From Arthrobacter sp. CJ23 (GTDB taxonomy: Bacteria; Actinomycetota; Actinomycetes; Actinomycetales; Micrococcaceae), in contig NZ_CP102950.1 in assembly GCF_024741795.1 (NCBI RefSeq), forward strand, positions 4,526,001 through 4,590,000: a stretch of DNA of 64,000 bases, written 5' to 3'. The position numbers were made by a program, and so were the translations under genes. The notes under the pieces are model-generated. The model was not told the origin of the DNA and did not search any database. It saw only the letters and a list, made by a program, of their open reading frames with translations. Shown here piece by piece: positions 51,231 through 59,804 of the stretch (position 1 is the first letter of the stretch; each line of letters opens with the position of its first letter).

Positions 51231-52619
51231 CTAGACGAACTGGTAGATCAACGCCGCCATCCCGAAGCCCACCACGGACAGCACCGTCTCCAGGACAGTC
51301 CACGTCTTCAGCGTGTCCTTGACGGACATGTTGAAGTATTTGGAGATGATCCAGAAGCCGCCGTCGTTTACATGGCTGGCAATGATCGAACCCGAGGAGA
51401 TTGCGATCGCGATCAGGGCCAGCTGGGGCTGGGAGTAGCCCGAGGCCAGGCTCGGCGCCAGGATGCCGCCCGTGGTCACGATGGCAACCGTGGCCGAGCC
51501 CTGGGCGATGCGCATGCCCGCACTGATCACGAAGGCCGAAAGGATGATCGGCAGGCCCGCCTGCGACAGCGAATCCGCTACGGCCTTGCCAACACCGGTG
51601 GCGGAAAGGACCGCGCCAAAGAACGCACCGGCACCAACAACCAGCAGGATCATGCCCACCGGACGCAGCGAGGAGCCCGTGATTTCGCTGAGTTCGGCGG
51701 AGGTCATGCCGCGTCGGATGCCCAGGAGCCACATGGCAAGCAGCACGGCCACGGTCAGCGCGATGGCCGGGTTGCCGAAGAACTGAAGCGTGTCACGGAA
51801 GGGGCCGGCAGGAGCGAAGATGTTGCCGAAGGTGCCACCCAAGATGAGGATCATGGGCAGGCCGATGGCCAACAGCACCAGCCCGATGGACGGCTCGTGG
51901 CCCTTGGCCTCCTCGGCTTCGGGGACGATCCGGTCCTCGGGAACAGTGATCATGACGCGCTTGCCGATCCAGGTGCCCCACAAGATGCCGGAGGCGAACC
52001 AGGCCGGGATACCGCAGATGAGGCCCATGAGGATGATCCAGCCAAGGTCCACGTGGAACAGGCCGGCGGCCGCAACGGGTCCGGGGTGGGGCGGCAGGAA
52101 CGCGTGCGTCACGGAGAGGCCTGCGAGCAACGGCAGGGCGTAAAGCGCGAGCGACTTGCCGCCGCGGATGGCCGCCACGTAGACCAGCGGCGCCAGCACG
52201 AAGATGCCGATGTCGAAGAAGACGGGGATACCGAGCACGAAGCCGGTGATGCCCATGGCGAGCGGCGTGCCCTTCTCGCCGAAGATCTTTACGAGCCTGC
52301 CCAGCAGCACCTCCGCACCGCCGGATCGCTCAAGGATGGCGCCGAGCACGGTGCCGAGGCCGATGATGACCGTGATGTGGCCAAGGATGCCGGCGAAGCC
52401 CTTCTCAATGAGGGCGTCGCTGCTCTTGGTGGCTGAGCCGACCAGCGCCTCCACCGATATCCCGCCCACCAGGGCCACGATCACACCGGTGCCCACCAGG
52501 GCGATGAAGGGTTCGAGCTTGACCTTGATGATCAGGAACAGCAGGAGGGCGATGCCGGCTCCCGCCAGGAGGAGCAGGCCTGCGGTGTCGTGCCGCAGCC
52601 ATTCAAGGAATTCATTCAT
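51231..52619 (-). CDS. GntP-family sugar-acid permease
   Basis: This 462-residue transporter has about 12-14 helices. Family hallmarks include LGTVLGAILERSGGAEVL, GFVLGIPVFFDIGIFVLAPLV, THAFLPPHPGPVAAA and HVNDGGFWIISKYFNMS. GntP proteins import gluconate and related aldonic acids with protons. It is the last gene of the operon whose enzymes act on a 2-keto-3-deoxy sugar acid, so an aldonic or amino-aldonic acid is the likely substrate. Confidence 0.92.
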   Translation of the reverse strand: MNEFLEWLRHDTAGLLLLAGAGIALLLFLIIKVKLEPFIALVGTGVIVALVGGISVEALVGSATKSSDALIEKGFAGILGHITVIIGLGTVLGAILERSGGAEVLLGRLVKIFGEKGTPLAMGITGFVLGIPVFFDIGIFVLAPLVYVAAIRGGKSLALYALPLLAGLSVTHAFLPPHPGPVAAAGLFHVDLGWIILMGLICGIPAWFASGILWGTWIGKRVMITVPEDRIVPEAEEAKGHEPSIGLVLLAIGLPMILILGGTFGNIFAPAGPFRDTLQFFGNPAIALTVAVLLAMWLLGIRRGMTSAELSEITGSSLRPVGMILLVVGAGAFFGAVLSATGVGKAVADSLSQAGLPIILSAFVISAGMRIAQGSATVAIVTTGGILAPSLASGYSQPQLALIAIAISSGSIIASHVNDGGFWIISKYFNMSVKDTLKTWTVLETVLSVVGFGMAALIYQFV

Positions 52620-52642
52620 GGACGTTTCTTTCTCGGTAAGTC

Positions 52643-53278
52643 CTACTTGAGGGCGCCGGTGAAGGCGGCGGCCCTGGCCGAAATGTCGGCCCAGTGGCCG
52701 GCTGCCACTGCTGCCGGGGGAACAACGCTGGTTCCGCAGCAGACGGCCGTGGCTCCGGCGTCGAGGTAGCTCATTGCGTTGGTGGCATCGATGCCACCGG
52801 AGGGGAGGAGACGGATTCCCGGATACGGACCCTGGAGATCCTTGAGGTAGGCCGGACCGAGCTGCCGGGCCGGGAAGATCTTGACCACCGAAGAACCCAG
52901 GTCGAGGGCCTGCGCCACCTCTGTGGGTGTCATGGCGCCGAGGCTGAACGGGATTCCGGCGGCCGCGGCTACGGCAGCCACCTCCGGGCGGAGTCCCGGA
53001 GTCACCAGGAACCGGGCGCCGGCGTCCAGGGCTGCCCGGGCCTGGTCTGCGGTCATGACCGTGCCGATCCCGACGGCGACGCCATGCTCCGCGGCGGTCT
53101 CCGCGGCACGCTGGACGTGCCGGAGCACATCCGGCGTGGTGAAGGTCAGCTCCACCGTGCGGATGCCGCCGTCGGCCAGCGCCCGGCAGAGATCCGCGGC
53201 GTCCGGGATGGATGCGGCGCGGACCACGGCGAGCGTGCGGTCGGCTTCGAGCTGCTGGACGAATTCCTCAGGGGTCAT
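52643..53278 (-). CDS. eda: KDPG/KHG-type aldolase
   Basis: This 211-residue class-I aldolase trimer subunit carries LAVVRAASIPDAADLCRALADGGIRTVELTFTTP (Glu catalytic region), VGIGTVMTADQARAALDAGARFLVTPG and the Schiff-base Lys in SSVVKIFPARQLG (near 134). It splits 2-keto-3-deoxy-6-phosphogluconate into pyruvate and glyceraldehyde-3-phosphate (or the KHG analogue). It overlaps the D-aminoacylase-like gene by 4 nt and is followed 23 bp later by gntP. Confidence 0.9.
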   Translation of the reverse strand: MTPEEFVQQLEADRTLAVVRAASIPDAADLCRALADGGIRTVELTFTTPDVLRHVQRAAETAAEHGVAVGIGTVMTADQARAALDAGARFLVTPGLRPEVAAVAAAAGIPFSLGAMTPTEVAQALDLGSSVVKIFPARQLGPAYLKDLQGPYPGIRLLPSGGIDATNAMSYLDAGATAVCCGTSVVPPAAVAAGHWADISARAAAFTGALK

Positions 53279-54918
53279 TGTTGTCCTTCTCGGGTGAGTC
53301 CGTCGCTGCTGCGACGCAGAGCGCGGCCGGCACGGGCGCCAGTGGGCTGGCCGCCGTCGATGGCTGCCGTGCCGTTGACGAAGACGTAGCGGATGCCAAT
53401 GGCGGCCTGGCGCGGATTTTCAAAGGTGGCTTCGTCGCGGACGGTTTCCGGATCGAAGAGCACGACGTCGGCCGCGTAGCCTTCGCGGACCAGTCCCCTC
53501 TTGTGGAGCTTGAGTCGTGCGGCCGGACGGCCAGTCAGGTGATGGACCGTTTCCTCGAGGCTCAAGAGTCCGAGGTCGCGGGAGTAGTGGCCGAGATACC
53601 GCGGGAACGTGCCCCAGGCGCGGGGGTGTGGCTTGGCGCCGACAAGGAGACCGTCGCTGCCCCCGGTGTGCGTGCGGTGCTTCATGATGGCCTGCACATT
53701 TTCCTCGTGGCCAACGTGCTGCAGGATGCCGGTGCCGAGGCGGTCGTCCCGGAGGATCTGCGCGAAGACGTCGAACGGCTCGCTGTTGGCTTCCGCCGCG
53801 ATGTCCTTGATGGTCTTGCCCACGTAGCCTGCGAGCGCCGAGTTCTGGACGCCGCTGATTTCCAGGGTGTCCCACTCGGCCACCACGCCGTGGCAGCCGT
53901 CGGAGCCGTAGATCTCCACGCTTTCGCGGATCTTCGCCAGGGTGTCCGGATCGGACAGGCGGTCCAAGGTGGCCTGGGTGCCGCCCGACGACGCCCAGCT
54001 GGGGAGGATCGCGGAGAGCGTGGTGGCGCCGGGCAGGTAGGGGTACGTGTCCAGGGTGATGTCCACGCCGTCGTCCAGGGCTGCGTCGATCAGCTCCAGC
54101 AATTCCCCGGCGCGGCCCTTGTTCTCGGCGAAGTTCATGGTGGCGTGGGACAGGTGCAGGGCGCAGCCGGTGTCCCGGCTCAGCCCGATCATCTCGGCAT
54201 AGGCGCCCAGCGCTCCCTTGCCGTAGGAGCGGTGGTGCGGTGCATAGAAGCCGCCCATTTCCCCCACGGTCCGGCAGAGTCCGGCGAGTTCCTCGGTGCG
54301 GGCGTACATCCCGGGCGTGTAGGTGAGTCCGGAGGACATTCCCACGGCGCCTTCCTCCATGGCGGTGCGGATGGCGTCCTGCATTTGCTGCTGCTGTTCG
54401 GGCGTGGGGTCGCCTTCGGCGAAGCCCATCACCATGGCCCGGACGGTTCCCTGGGGCACCAGGTAGGCGGCGTTGGTGGCGATCCGGCCGCCGTGGTCCT
54501 CGCGGTCCAGGCGGTCGAGGTATTCGCCTACGGTCCGCCAGTCCCAGTCGAGGTCCGCGGGGTTGTCGTTCCAGCCGGCGATCTTCTCGCGGACTCCTGC
54601 CAGCGTGGCGTCATCCACGGGCGCGTAGGACAGTCCGTCCTGGCCCAGCAGTTCCGTGGTGACGCCCTGGCTGAGCTTGGCGTAGTGGTCCCTGTTAATG
54701 AGCAGCTGAAGGTCGGAATGGGCGTGCATGTCGATGAAGCCGGGGCTCAGGACCAGGCCTGCGGCGTCGATCGTACGGCCGGCGCCTGTTCCGGTGGCGG
54801 TGAGGGTTCCGGCGTCGGCGACGGCGGCAATCACCGTGCCGTCCAGCAGGACGTCCGCGGGGCGGCGGTCCGCCCCGGTTCCGTCCACAAGGGTGGCGTT
54901 GCTGATGAGTGTCTTCAT
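53275..54918 (-). CDS. D-aminoacylase-type amidohydrolase, atypical metal site
   Basis: This 547-residue amidohydrolase of the N-acyl-D-amino-acid deacylase group has SPGFIDMHAHSDLQLL (His-x-His, near 63-65), APHHRSYGKGA and ALHLSHATMNF (ligand His pair), and HTGGSDGLLVGAKPHPR (catalytic Asp). In the classical enzyme a Cys in a GNCG motif bridges the zinc site; here the equivalent motif is GQDG (LLGQDGLSYAP, near 90-97), so the Cys is replaced. This may mark another substrate class. ATG 54918 gives the family-like N-terminus (MKTLISNATLVDGTG). I infer that it deacylates an N-acyl amino compound for the downstream deaminase. Confidence 0.88.
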   Translation of the reverse strand: MKTLISNATLVDGTGADRRPADVLLDGTVIAAVADAGTLTATGTGAGRTIDAAGLVLSPGFIDMHAHSDLQLLINRDHYAKLSQGVTTELLGQDGLSYAPVDDATLAGVREKIAGWNDNPADLDWDWRTVGEYLDRLDREDHGGRIATNAAYLVPQGTVRAMVMGFAEGDPTPEQQQQMQDAIRTAMEEGAVGMSSGLTYTPGMYARTEELAGLCRTVGEMGGFYAPHHRSYGKGALGAYAEMIGLSRDTGCALHLSHATMNFAENKGRAGELLELIDAALDDGVDITLDTYPYLPGATTLSAILPSWASSGGTQATLDRLSDPDTLAKIRESVEIYGSDGCHGVVAEWDTLEISGVQNSALAGYVGKTIKDIAAEANSEPFDVFAQILRDDRLGTGILQHVGHEENVQAIMKHRTHTGGSDGLLVGAKPHPRAWGTFPRYLGHYSRDLGLLSLEETVHHLTGRPAARLKLHKRGLVREGYAADVVLFDPETVRDEATFENPRQAAIGIRYVFVNGTAAIDGGQPTGARAGRALRRSSDGLTREGQQ

Positions 54919-54938
54919 GGCGCGTGTCCTCGAAGGTC

Positions 54939-56240
54939 CTAGAAAAAGGTGTGGATGAGGTCGACGACGGTCTGGTCGCCATCGGTGTTGCTGTCCGCAA
55001 GCACCGGGATGACGGTCCATTTGTCGAAGGCGGTGCACGGGTGGGACAGGCCCAGCCGGACAACATCGCCGGGGCGCACCGTGGTGGTGCCGGCGTCGAA
55101 TGTCATGAAGCTGTGCTGGTCATTGACCGAGGTGATTTCGGCTCCAAGCAGTGGTTCCATGGGTCCGCCGAGGGCCGGGCCGATGAGCTGCGGCTCCGGC
55201 AGTCCTTCGTCGAACGGGAGGTCCCGTTTGCCGGCGTCCAGGATGGCCAGTCCGGGCTCGGTCTGGGACACGACCCGCGCCCAACCGTGCATTGCGGCAG
55301 CGAATGGCCGGCCGCCTTCGCGGGAAAACGGCGAGATGCCGCGGTAGAAACCGTCGTCGTGGATGATGTACGCGCCGCTGCGGATCATGAGTTGGACGCG
55401 GGGAGCTGTGCTGGTGGAGATGCACGGCGACAGGACCGTGACGACATCGTCGAAGTAGGCACTGCCGCCTGCCGTGAGGATCACGGAGTCGGTGCCGTAG
55501 AGGCCGTCGGCCAGCAGCTGCTCGTGGAGCAGCCGCATCTTGGCGAGGTAGCCGCGAACGGCGGCCAGGGCGGCGTCGTCCGCTGTGTGCGCCAGCGAGC
55601 CTTCGTAGCCGCTGACTCCCACCAGCCGCAGGTTCGGCGAGACCGCAATGGCGCGGGCAAGCTGCAACGCGGCCTCAACAGAGCGGGCACCGGTCCGGCC
55701 GCCATGGGCGCCGAGCTCCACGAGGACGTCCAGCACAGCATCGCTGCCCGCCAGGGTCCGGTTGATGACGTCCACGGTTCCCAGGGAGTCAATCCAGGAA
55801 AGGATCTTGGTGTCCTCGGGCGCGCCGGCAACCCACTGAATCGCGTGCGGGTCGGTGAGGCTGTTGGCGAGCTGGAGGTTCCGGACGCCGAACTCCCGGG
55901 CCACGCGGAGCTGCGCGAAGTTGGCGAGCGTGATGCCCCAGGCGCCGCGGTTGAGCTGCTCGGTCCAGAGCTGCGGCGCCATGGTGGTCTTGCCGTGCGG
56001 CGCCAACAGCACGCCGTGTTCCTTGCACCACTCGGACAGGCGATCGGCGTTGGCTTGGAGCGCAGAGGAGTCAAGCGTCAGCAGCGGGGTCTGGAGCTCG
56101 GCCAGGGTGTGCTTTGCGGCGACGAAGTCCGCGTGGGTGGTCCCGTTGGCGGTGGCGGGCACGGCCTTGTGCCGCCAGTCGAGCCGGCGTTCTGCGAGGC
56201 CGGCCACGGCGGTTGCCGAAATGGCTTCGGAAGTGTTCAC
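54939..56240 (-). CDS. Fold-III PLP deaminase (D-serine dehydratase / D-threonine aldolase-like)
   Basis: This 433-residue protein has an alanine-racemase-like barrel, with PLP Lys in LLAPHGKTTMAP near residue 82, and a C-terminal D-serine-dehydratase-like domain containing SHPCTAFD near 400. HPC matches the His-x-Cys metal site of DSD/DTA-type enzymes. Members eliminate ammonia from D-3-hydroxyamino acids; D-glucosaminate is also such a 3-hydroxy amino acid. It is the first gene of the operon, divergent from the kinase gene, and sits 20 bp upstream of the D-aminoacylase-like gene. Confidence 0.88.
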   Translation of the reverse strand: MNTSEAISATAVAGLAERRLDWRHKAVPATANGTTHADFVAAKHTLAELQTPLLTLDSSALQANADRLSEWCKEHGVLLAPHGKTTMAPQLWTEQLNRGAWGITLANFAQLRVAREFGVRNLQLANSLTDPHAIQWVAGAPEDTKILSWIDSLGTVDVINRTLAGSDAVLDVLVELGAHGGRTGARSVEAALQLARAIAVSPNLRLVGVSGYEGSLAHTADDAALAAVRGYLAKMRLLHEQLLADGLYGTDSVILTAGGSAYFDDVVTVLSPCISTSTAPRVQLMIRSGAYIIHDDGFYRGISPFSREGGRPFAAAMHGWARVVSQTEPGLAILDAGKRDLPFDEGLPEPQLIGPALGGPMEPLLGAEITSVNDQHSFMTFDAGTTTVRPGDVVRLGLSHPCTAFDKWTVIPVLADSNTDGDQTVVDLIHTFF

Positions 56241-56311
56241 GCGTTCATTCCCTTCGCGGTGCTGCGTTTTTGAAGCTGCGGTGTGGGGTTGTGTTGGCTG
56301 AGGTTTCGCTT

Positions 56312-56332
56312 GCGTTGCGTAATTTGCAACGC
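56312..56332. promoter_or_regulatory. Palindromic operator in divergent promoter (probable IclR site)
   Basis: GCGTTGC and GCAACGC flank a 7-bp spacer. A further TTGCAA lies at 56335-56340. The site lies between the divergent deaminase and kinase operons, the expected location for control by the IclR protein encoded downstream. No other clear element is seen in 56241-56484. Confidence 0.6.
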
Positions 56333-56484
56333 TGGTTGCAAACCTGCTGGTGATATGTCTAACATGGTGGCGGATTGGGAGTCAAGGCCGCGGCACGTCC
56401 GCAGAGCCGTCCAATCCGCCGCGGAACGCTCCGTACCGCGGCGTCCGAGTGCCGCTGAAAAGCGCAAGAGTGAGTGGGGAGAAC

Positions 56485-57507
56485 ATGCTTTCAGCTGTAT
56501 GTGTTGGCGAGACGATGGCCATGCTCACCCCTGTCCAAGCCGTCCCCCTCCACCTCGCCACCGAGCTCCACTTCGGGATCGGCGGCGCCGAGTCGAACGT
56601 CGCCATGGGCCTCGCCGCGATGGGCCTGGACACCCACTGGGTCAGCCGCGTGGGCCGCGACGGCTTCGGCACCCGGATCCTTCATGAGCTCAGCGAACAC
56701 GGGGTGGGCGTCTCCGCCGTCGAGGTTGACGATTCCCTGCCTACCGGCCTTTACGTGAAGGTCCCCGCCCAGGAAGCAGACCCCGACGGCGGCAGCTCGG
56801 TGTTGTACTACCGGCAAGGATCGGCGGCCTCGGCCATGGGACGCGGCACACTGGCCAACCCTGCGGTGGCATCCCTGCTGGAAAGCGCTACCCTCATCCA
56901 TCTGAGCGGCATCACGGCCGCCCTCTCCCCTGCGTGCCTCGAACTCCTCGAGGCCATCCTCACTGCGCCCCGGAACGGCCGGACCATCAGCTTCGACGTC
57001 AACTGGCGGGCAGCCTTGTGGGCAGGCCAGGACCGTGGGGTCCTGCAGCGCCTGGCGAACCTGGCCGACGTCGTGCTCGTTGGAAAAGACGAGGCCGAGC
57101 ACGCCTTCGGCACCACCGACGAAGCCGAACTCCGCCGGATGATGCCGGACCCGCAAGTGCTGGTCATCAAGAACGAGGCGATCAGCGCTATCGCCCTGGC
57201 GCGCGGCGGGGCCGACTCGAGCGGCACCCGGGAGGAGGTGCCCGCATTGTCCGTCGCCGTCGTCGAGCCTGTAGGCGCCGGTGACTCGTTCGCCGCCGGC
57301 TACCTCAGCGGCATGCTGTTCGGGCTGGGCCAGAAGGCGAGCCTCCGCAGGGGCCATGTGGCAGCCGCCTGCACCCTGACCGTCCACGGCGACCGCGGCC
57401 CGCTGCCCGATGCCGCGCAGCTCTCGGCCATCCTCGATTCTTCGGATGACGCCTGGGCTGCTATCCATGTTGAAGACGGACATTTCAACACCAGAACCGG
57501 AGCGTGA
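56485..57507 (+). CDS. kdgK: PfkB-family sugar kinase, 2-keto-3-deoxygluconate kinase-like
   Basis: This 340-residue ribokinase-fold protein begins AVCVGETMAMLTP, has FGIGGAESNVAMGLAAMG (substrate-binding Gly-rich motif), FDVNWRAALW and the ATP-site VEPVGAGDSFAAGYLSGM with the catalytic Asp. Similarity is closest to KDG kinases, which phosphorylate 2-keto-3-deoxygluconate at C6. ATG 56485 has GGGGAG 5 nt upstream; the frame to 56350 is unsupported. It leads the operon with the IclR and RidA genes. Confidence 0.86.
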   Translation: MLSAVCVGETMAMLTPVQAVPLHLATELHFGIGGAESNVAMGLAAMGLDTHWVSRVGRDGFGTRILHELSEHGVGVSAVEVDDSLPTGLYVKVPAQEADPDGGSSVLYYRQGSAASAMGRGTLANPAVASLLESATLIHLSGITAALSPACLELLEAILTAPRNGRTISFDVNWRAALWAGQDRGVLQRLANLADVVLVGKDEAEHAFGTTDEAELRRMMPDPQVLVIKNEAISAIALARGGADSSGTREEVPALSVAVVEPVGAGDSFAAGYLSGMLFGLGQKASLRRGHVAAACTLTVHGDRGPLPDAAQLSAILDSSDDAWAAIHVEDGHFNTRTGA

Positions 57508-58273
57508 CACCTTGAGCCAGAGCCTCATGCGGGCCATCGACCTGCTCGCCGAACTCGCCGCGAAGCCAGCCACCCTGGACGAGCTCGCGTCCAAGGCATC
57601 CGTGCACAAGACCACTGTGATGCGGCTCCTGCACGCCATGGAGGAGAAGCGCTTCGTGGTGCGCGACGAGGACCAGCGGTTCATGCTCGGCTCCAAGCTC
57701 TTCGAACTGTCTTCCCTCGCGCTGGAGCAGCGGGACATCCGCAAGGTGGCCCACCCGCACCTGGCCGAACTGAACGGCCGCACCGGGCACACCGTGCACC
57801 TCGCCGCCTTCGAAGGGAATGAAGTGGTGTATATCGACAAGTTCGAGTCGCACCACCCCGTCCGCATGTACTCGCGCATCGGCCTGACAGCTTCGCTGCA
57901 CTCGGCCGCTGTGTCGAAGGTCCTCCTCGCCGACATGCCGCGCAGCCGGCAGGAAAAGATCGCGGCGGGGCTGGACTACGTGAAAGTTACCGAGAACACC
58001 CTGACCTCGCCGGAGGCCCTGTTGGCCGAACTGGAGCAGGTCAAGGAGCAGGGCTGGGCGCACGACAACGCCGAGCACGAAGCGTTCGTGCACTGCATCG
58101 CGGCCCCCATCCGCGACGCCAGCGGCGCCGTTGTTGCCGCAGCCTCTTGTTCGGTACCGGTAGTGATGCTCAGCTATGAAGGCTTGCTTGAGCTGCTGCC
58201 CGACCTCAAAGCCAGCACCGAGGCCATTTCGCGTGACCTCGGCTGGATCAGCCACGAAAGGAACTCAGCATGA
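57467..58273 (+). CDS. IclR-family transcriptional regulator
   Basis: The 268-residue product has an N-terminal winged helix (SLMRAIDLLAELAAKPATLDELASKASVHKTTVMRLLHAMEEKRFV) and a C-terminal IclR effector domain (HPHLAELNGRTGHTVHLAAFEGNEVVYIDK, AEHEAFVHCIAAPIRDASGAVVAAAS). Start ATG 57467 overlaps the kinase end by 41 nt; a TTG at 57512 with GGAG 9 nt upstream is an alternative, giving 253 residues. It is likely to sense a pathway intermediate such as 2-keto-3-deoxygluconate. Confidence 0.9.
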   Translation: MLKTDISTPEPERDTLSQSLMRAIDLLAELAAKPATLDELASKASVHKTTVMRLLHAMEEKRFVVRDEDQRFMLGSKLFELSSLALEQRDIRKVAHPHLAELNGRTGHTVHLAAFEGNEVVYIDKFESHHPVRMYSRIGLTASLHSAAVSKVLLADMPRSRQEKIAAGLDYVKVTENTLTSPEALLAELEQVKEQGWAHDNAEHEAFVHCIAAPIRDASGAVVAAASCSVPVVMLSYEGLLELLPDLKASTEAISRDLGWISHERNSA

Positions 58274-58674
58274 GTGAAAAGACCGTAGTACTGACCGAAA
58301 ACGCCCCCGCCCCGGCGCACGTATTCTCCCAGGGCATCAAGAAGGGTGGCCTGTTCCAGGTTTCCGGCCAGGGCCCCATGGACCCCGCCACCAACCAGTA
58401 CATCGGCGAGGGCGACGTCCGCGTCCAGACCCGCCGCACGCTGGAAAACGTCAAGGCCATCCTCGAGGCCGGCGGATCCTCCGTGGAAGACGTGCTGATG
58501 TTCCGCGTCTACCTCACCACCCGCGACGACTTCGCCGCCATGAACGACGTCTACGGCGAGTTCATCCGCGAAAACGTCCCCAGCGGTGCCCTGCCGAGCC
58601 GCACCACAGTCTTCGTGGACCTGCCCCATGAGGTCATGCTCGTGGAGATCGACGCACTGGCGGTTACGGCGTAG
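58270..58674 (+). CDS. ridA: RidA-family enamine/imine deaminase
   Basis: This 134-residue trimeric protein carries FSQGIKKGGLFQVSGQGPMDPATN, VQTRRTLENVKAILEAGGSSVEDVLMFRVYLT and the conserved Arg in LPSRTTVFVDLPHEVMLVEIDALA. RidA hydrolyses reactive enamine/imine products released by PLP-dependent dehydratases. It overlaps the IclR gene by 4 nt, consistent with service to the fold-III deaminase across the divergent promoter. Confidence 0.93.
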   Translation: MSEKTVVLTENAPAPAHVFSQGIKKGGLFQVSGQGPMDPATNQYIGEGDVRVQTRRTLENVKAILEAGGSSVEDVLMFRVYLTTRDDFAAMNDVYGEFIRENVPSGALPSRTTVFVDLPHEVMLVEIDALAVTA

Positions 58675-58733
58675 TTTCGCGGCCCGCCCGGGGATCTGCG
58701 CCGTGGGCAGATGGATTGCTCCCGGGATAATAC

Positions 58734-58759
58734 GCTGCCGCGGCACGCGCCGCGGCAGC
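58734..58759. terminator. Hairpin between convergent ridA and LysR genes
   Basis: GCTGCCGCGG pairs perfectly with CCGCGGCAGC around a 6-nt loop, 60 bp past the ridA stop. There is no T-run. Confidence 0.6.
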
Positions 58760-58857
58760 ACCGGCGTCGTTCATTGGCATCTCCATCCGCACTCCCAGGC
58801 CTGTTTCGCACAATTCATCCGAACGGAATCCTGCCACAGCCTTTGGGGAAGGTATTC

Positions 58858-59775
58858 CTAGCCCGCCGCCGCCCCGTAGACGCGTGCGCACGTCTCCTCG
58901 AACGCCAGCGCCCTGCGCGTGGGCTGGACCCCTTCCGGGCGCACCAGCATGACCTCGATCGGGGGAAAGTTGTCGGTCAGGGTCAGGGCCACCACCTTGC
59001 CGCCGGAGTAGGTGACGTCGCTGTGCAGCCGCTGGTTCAGCATGGCGTAGCCGTGGCCCTTGGCCACGAAGGAGCGGACGGTCTCGTAGCCCGCAAAGCG
59101 GTGCCGGACGTTGGGCACCACGCCCGCCAGGGCGTACAGCTGCTCGTAGTACTCCCGGCTGTGCGGGAGGTCGAGCACCACGGCGGGTTCGCCGTCGAGG
59201 TCCCTCAGCGCGATCTCCCGCCCGGGGCGCGAGGCCGCCGGGTGCTCGGCGTGCACCAGCACGTGCGGCGGGATCCGCTCCACCACCTGGTACGTGAAGC
59301 CGCGGCCGAGCCCCAGCCCGTACATCAGTGCGGTATCGCACTGGCCCTCAAGCAACGCCGTCTGGAGTTCGGCGAGGTCGGCTTCAAGGAAGGAGACCTC
59401 CACTCCCGGGTGCTCCGCCTCGAAGGTCTGCAGGATGGTGGGCAGCCGGAAGGGCGCGAGGGGTGCGAAGACGCCCACCTTGAGCTCACCCACCAGCGAG
59501 GTCCCCATGCCGCGGGCCGACTCATAGAGGGAGTCTGCGTGCTCCAGGAAGACCTTGATGTCCTGCGCGAACTGCCGCCCGCTTGGGGTCAGCCGCAGCC
59601 CGCGCGTCTTCAGCCGGACGAACAGCTGCGTGGACAGGCTCGCTTCCAACTGCGCCAGCGAGGCGGAGAGCGCCGACTGCGTCACGAGCAGGCGCTCCGC
59701 AGCGGCCGTCATGTTCTCAAGCTCGGCAACCACCGAGAAGTACCGCAGCTGGGTCAGGGTGAAGGGCTTGGCCAT
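58858..59775 (-). CDS. LysR-family transcriptional regulator
   Basis: The 305-residue product has an N-terminal winged helix (TLTQLRYFSVVAELENMTAAAERLLVTQSALSASLAQLEASL) and a periplasmic-binding-like effector domain (LKVGVFAPLAPFRLPTILQTFEAEHPGVEVSFLEADLAELQTALLEGQCD). Its target is unknown. It follows the PucR gene on the same strand, 29 bp away, so the two may be co-transcribed. ATG 59775 gives the family-like start; the frame opens at 59790. Confidence 0.9.
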   Translation of the reverse strand: MAKPFTLTQLRYFSVVAELENMTAAAERLLVTQSALSASLAQLEASLSTQLFVRLKTRGLRLTPSGRQFAQDIKVFLEHADSLYESARGMGTSLVGELKVGVFAPLAPFRLPTILQTFEAEHPGVEVSFLEADLAELQTALLEGQCDTALMYGLGLGRGFTYQVVERIPPHVLVHAEHPAASRPGREIALRDLDGEPAVVLDLPHSREYYEQLYALAGVVPNVRHRFAGYETVRSFVAKGHGYAMLNQRLHSDVTYSGGKVVALTLTDNFPPIEVMLVRPEGVQPTRRALAFEETCARVYGAAAG

Positions 59776-59804
59776 GCGTCCATGATGCACCCTGGGCGAA
59801 AGCC

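Noticed and set aside
53212..54942. Plus-strand frame of 576 codons
   Set aside because: It is antisense to the D-aminoacylase-type gene.
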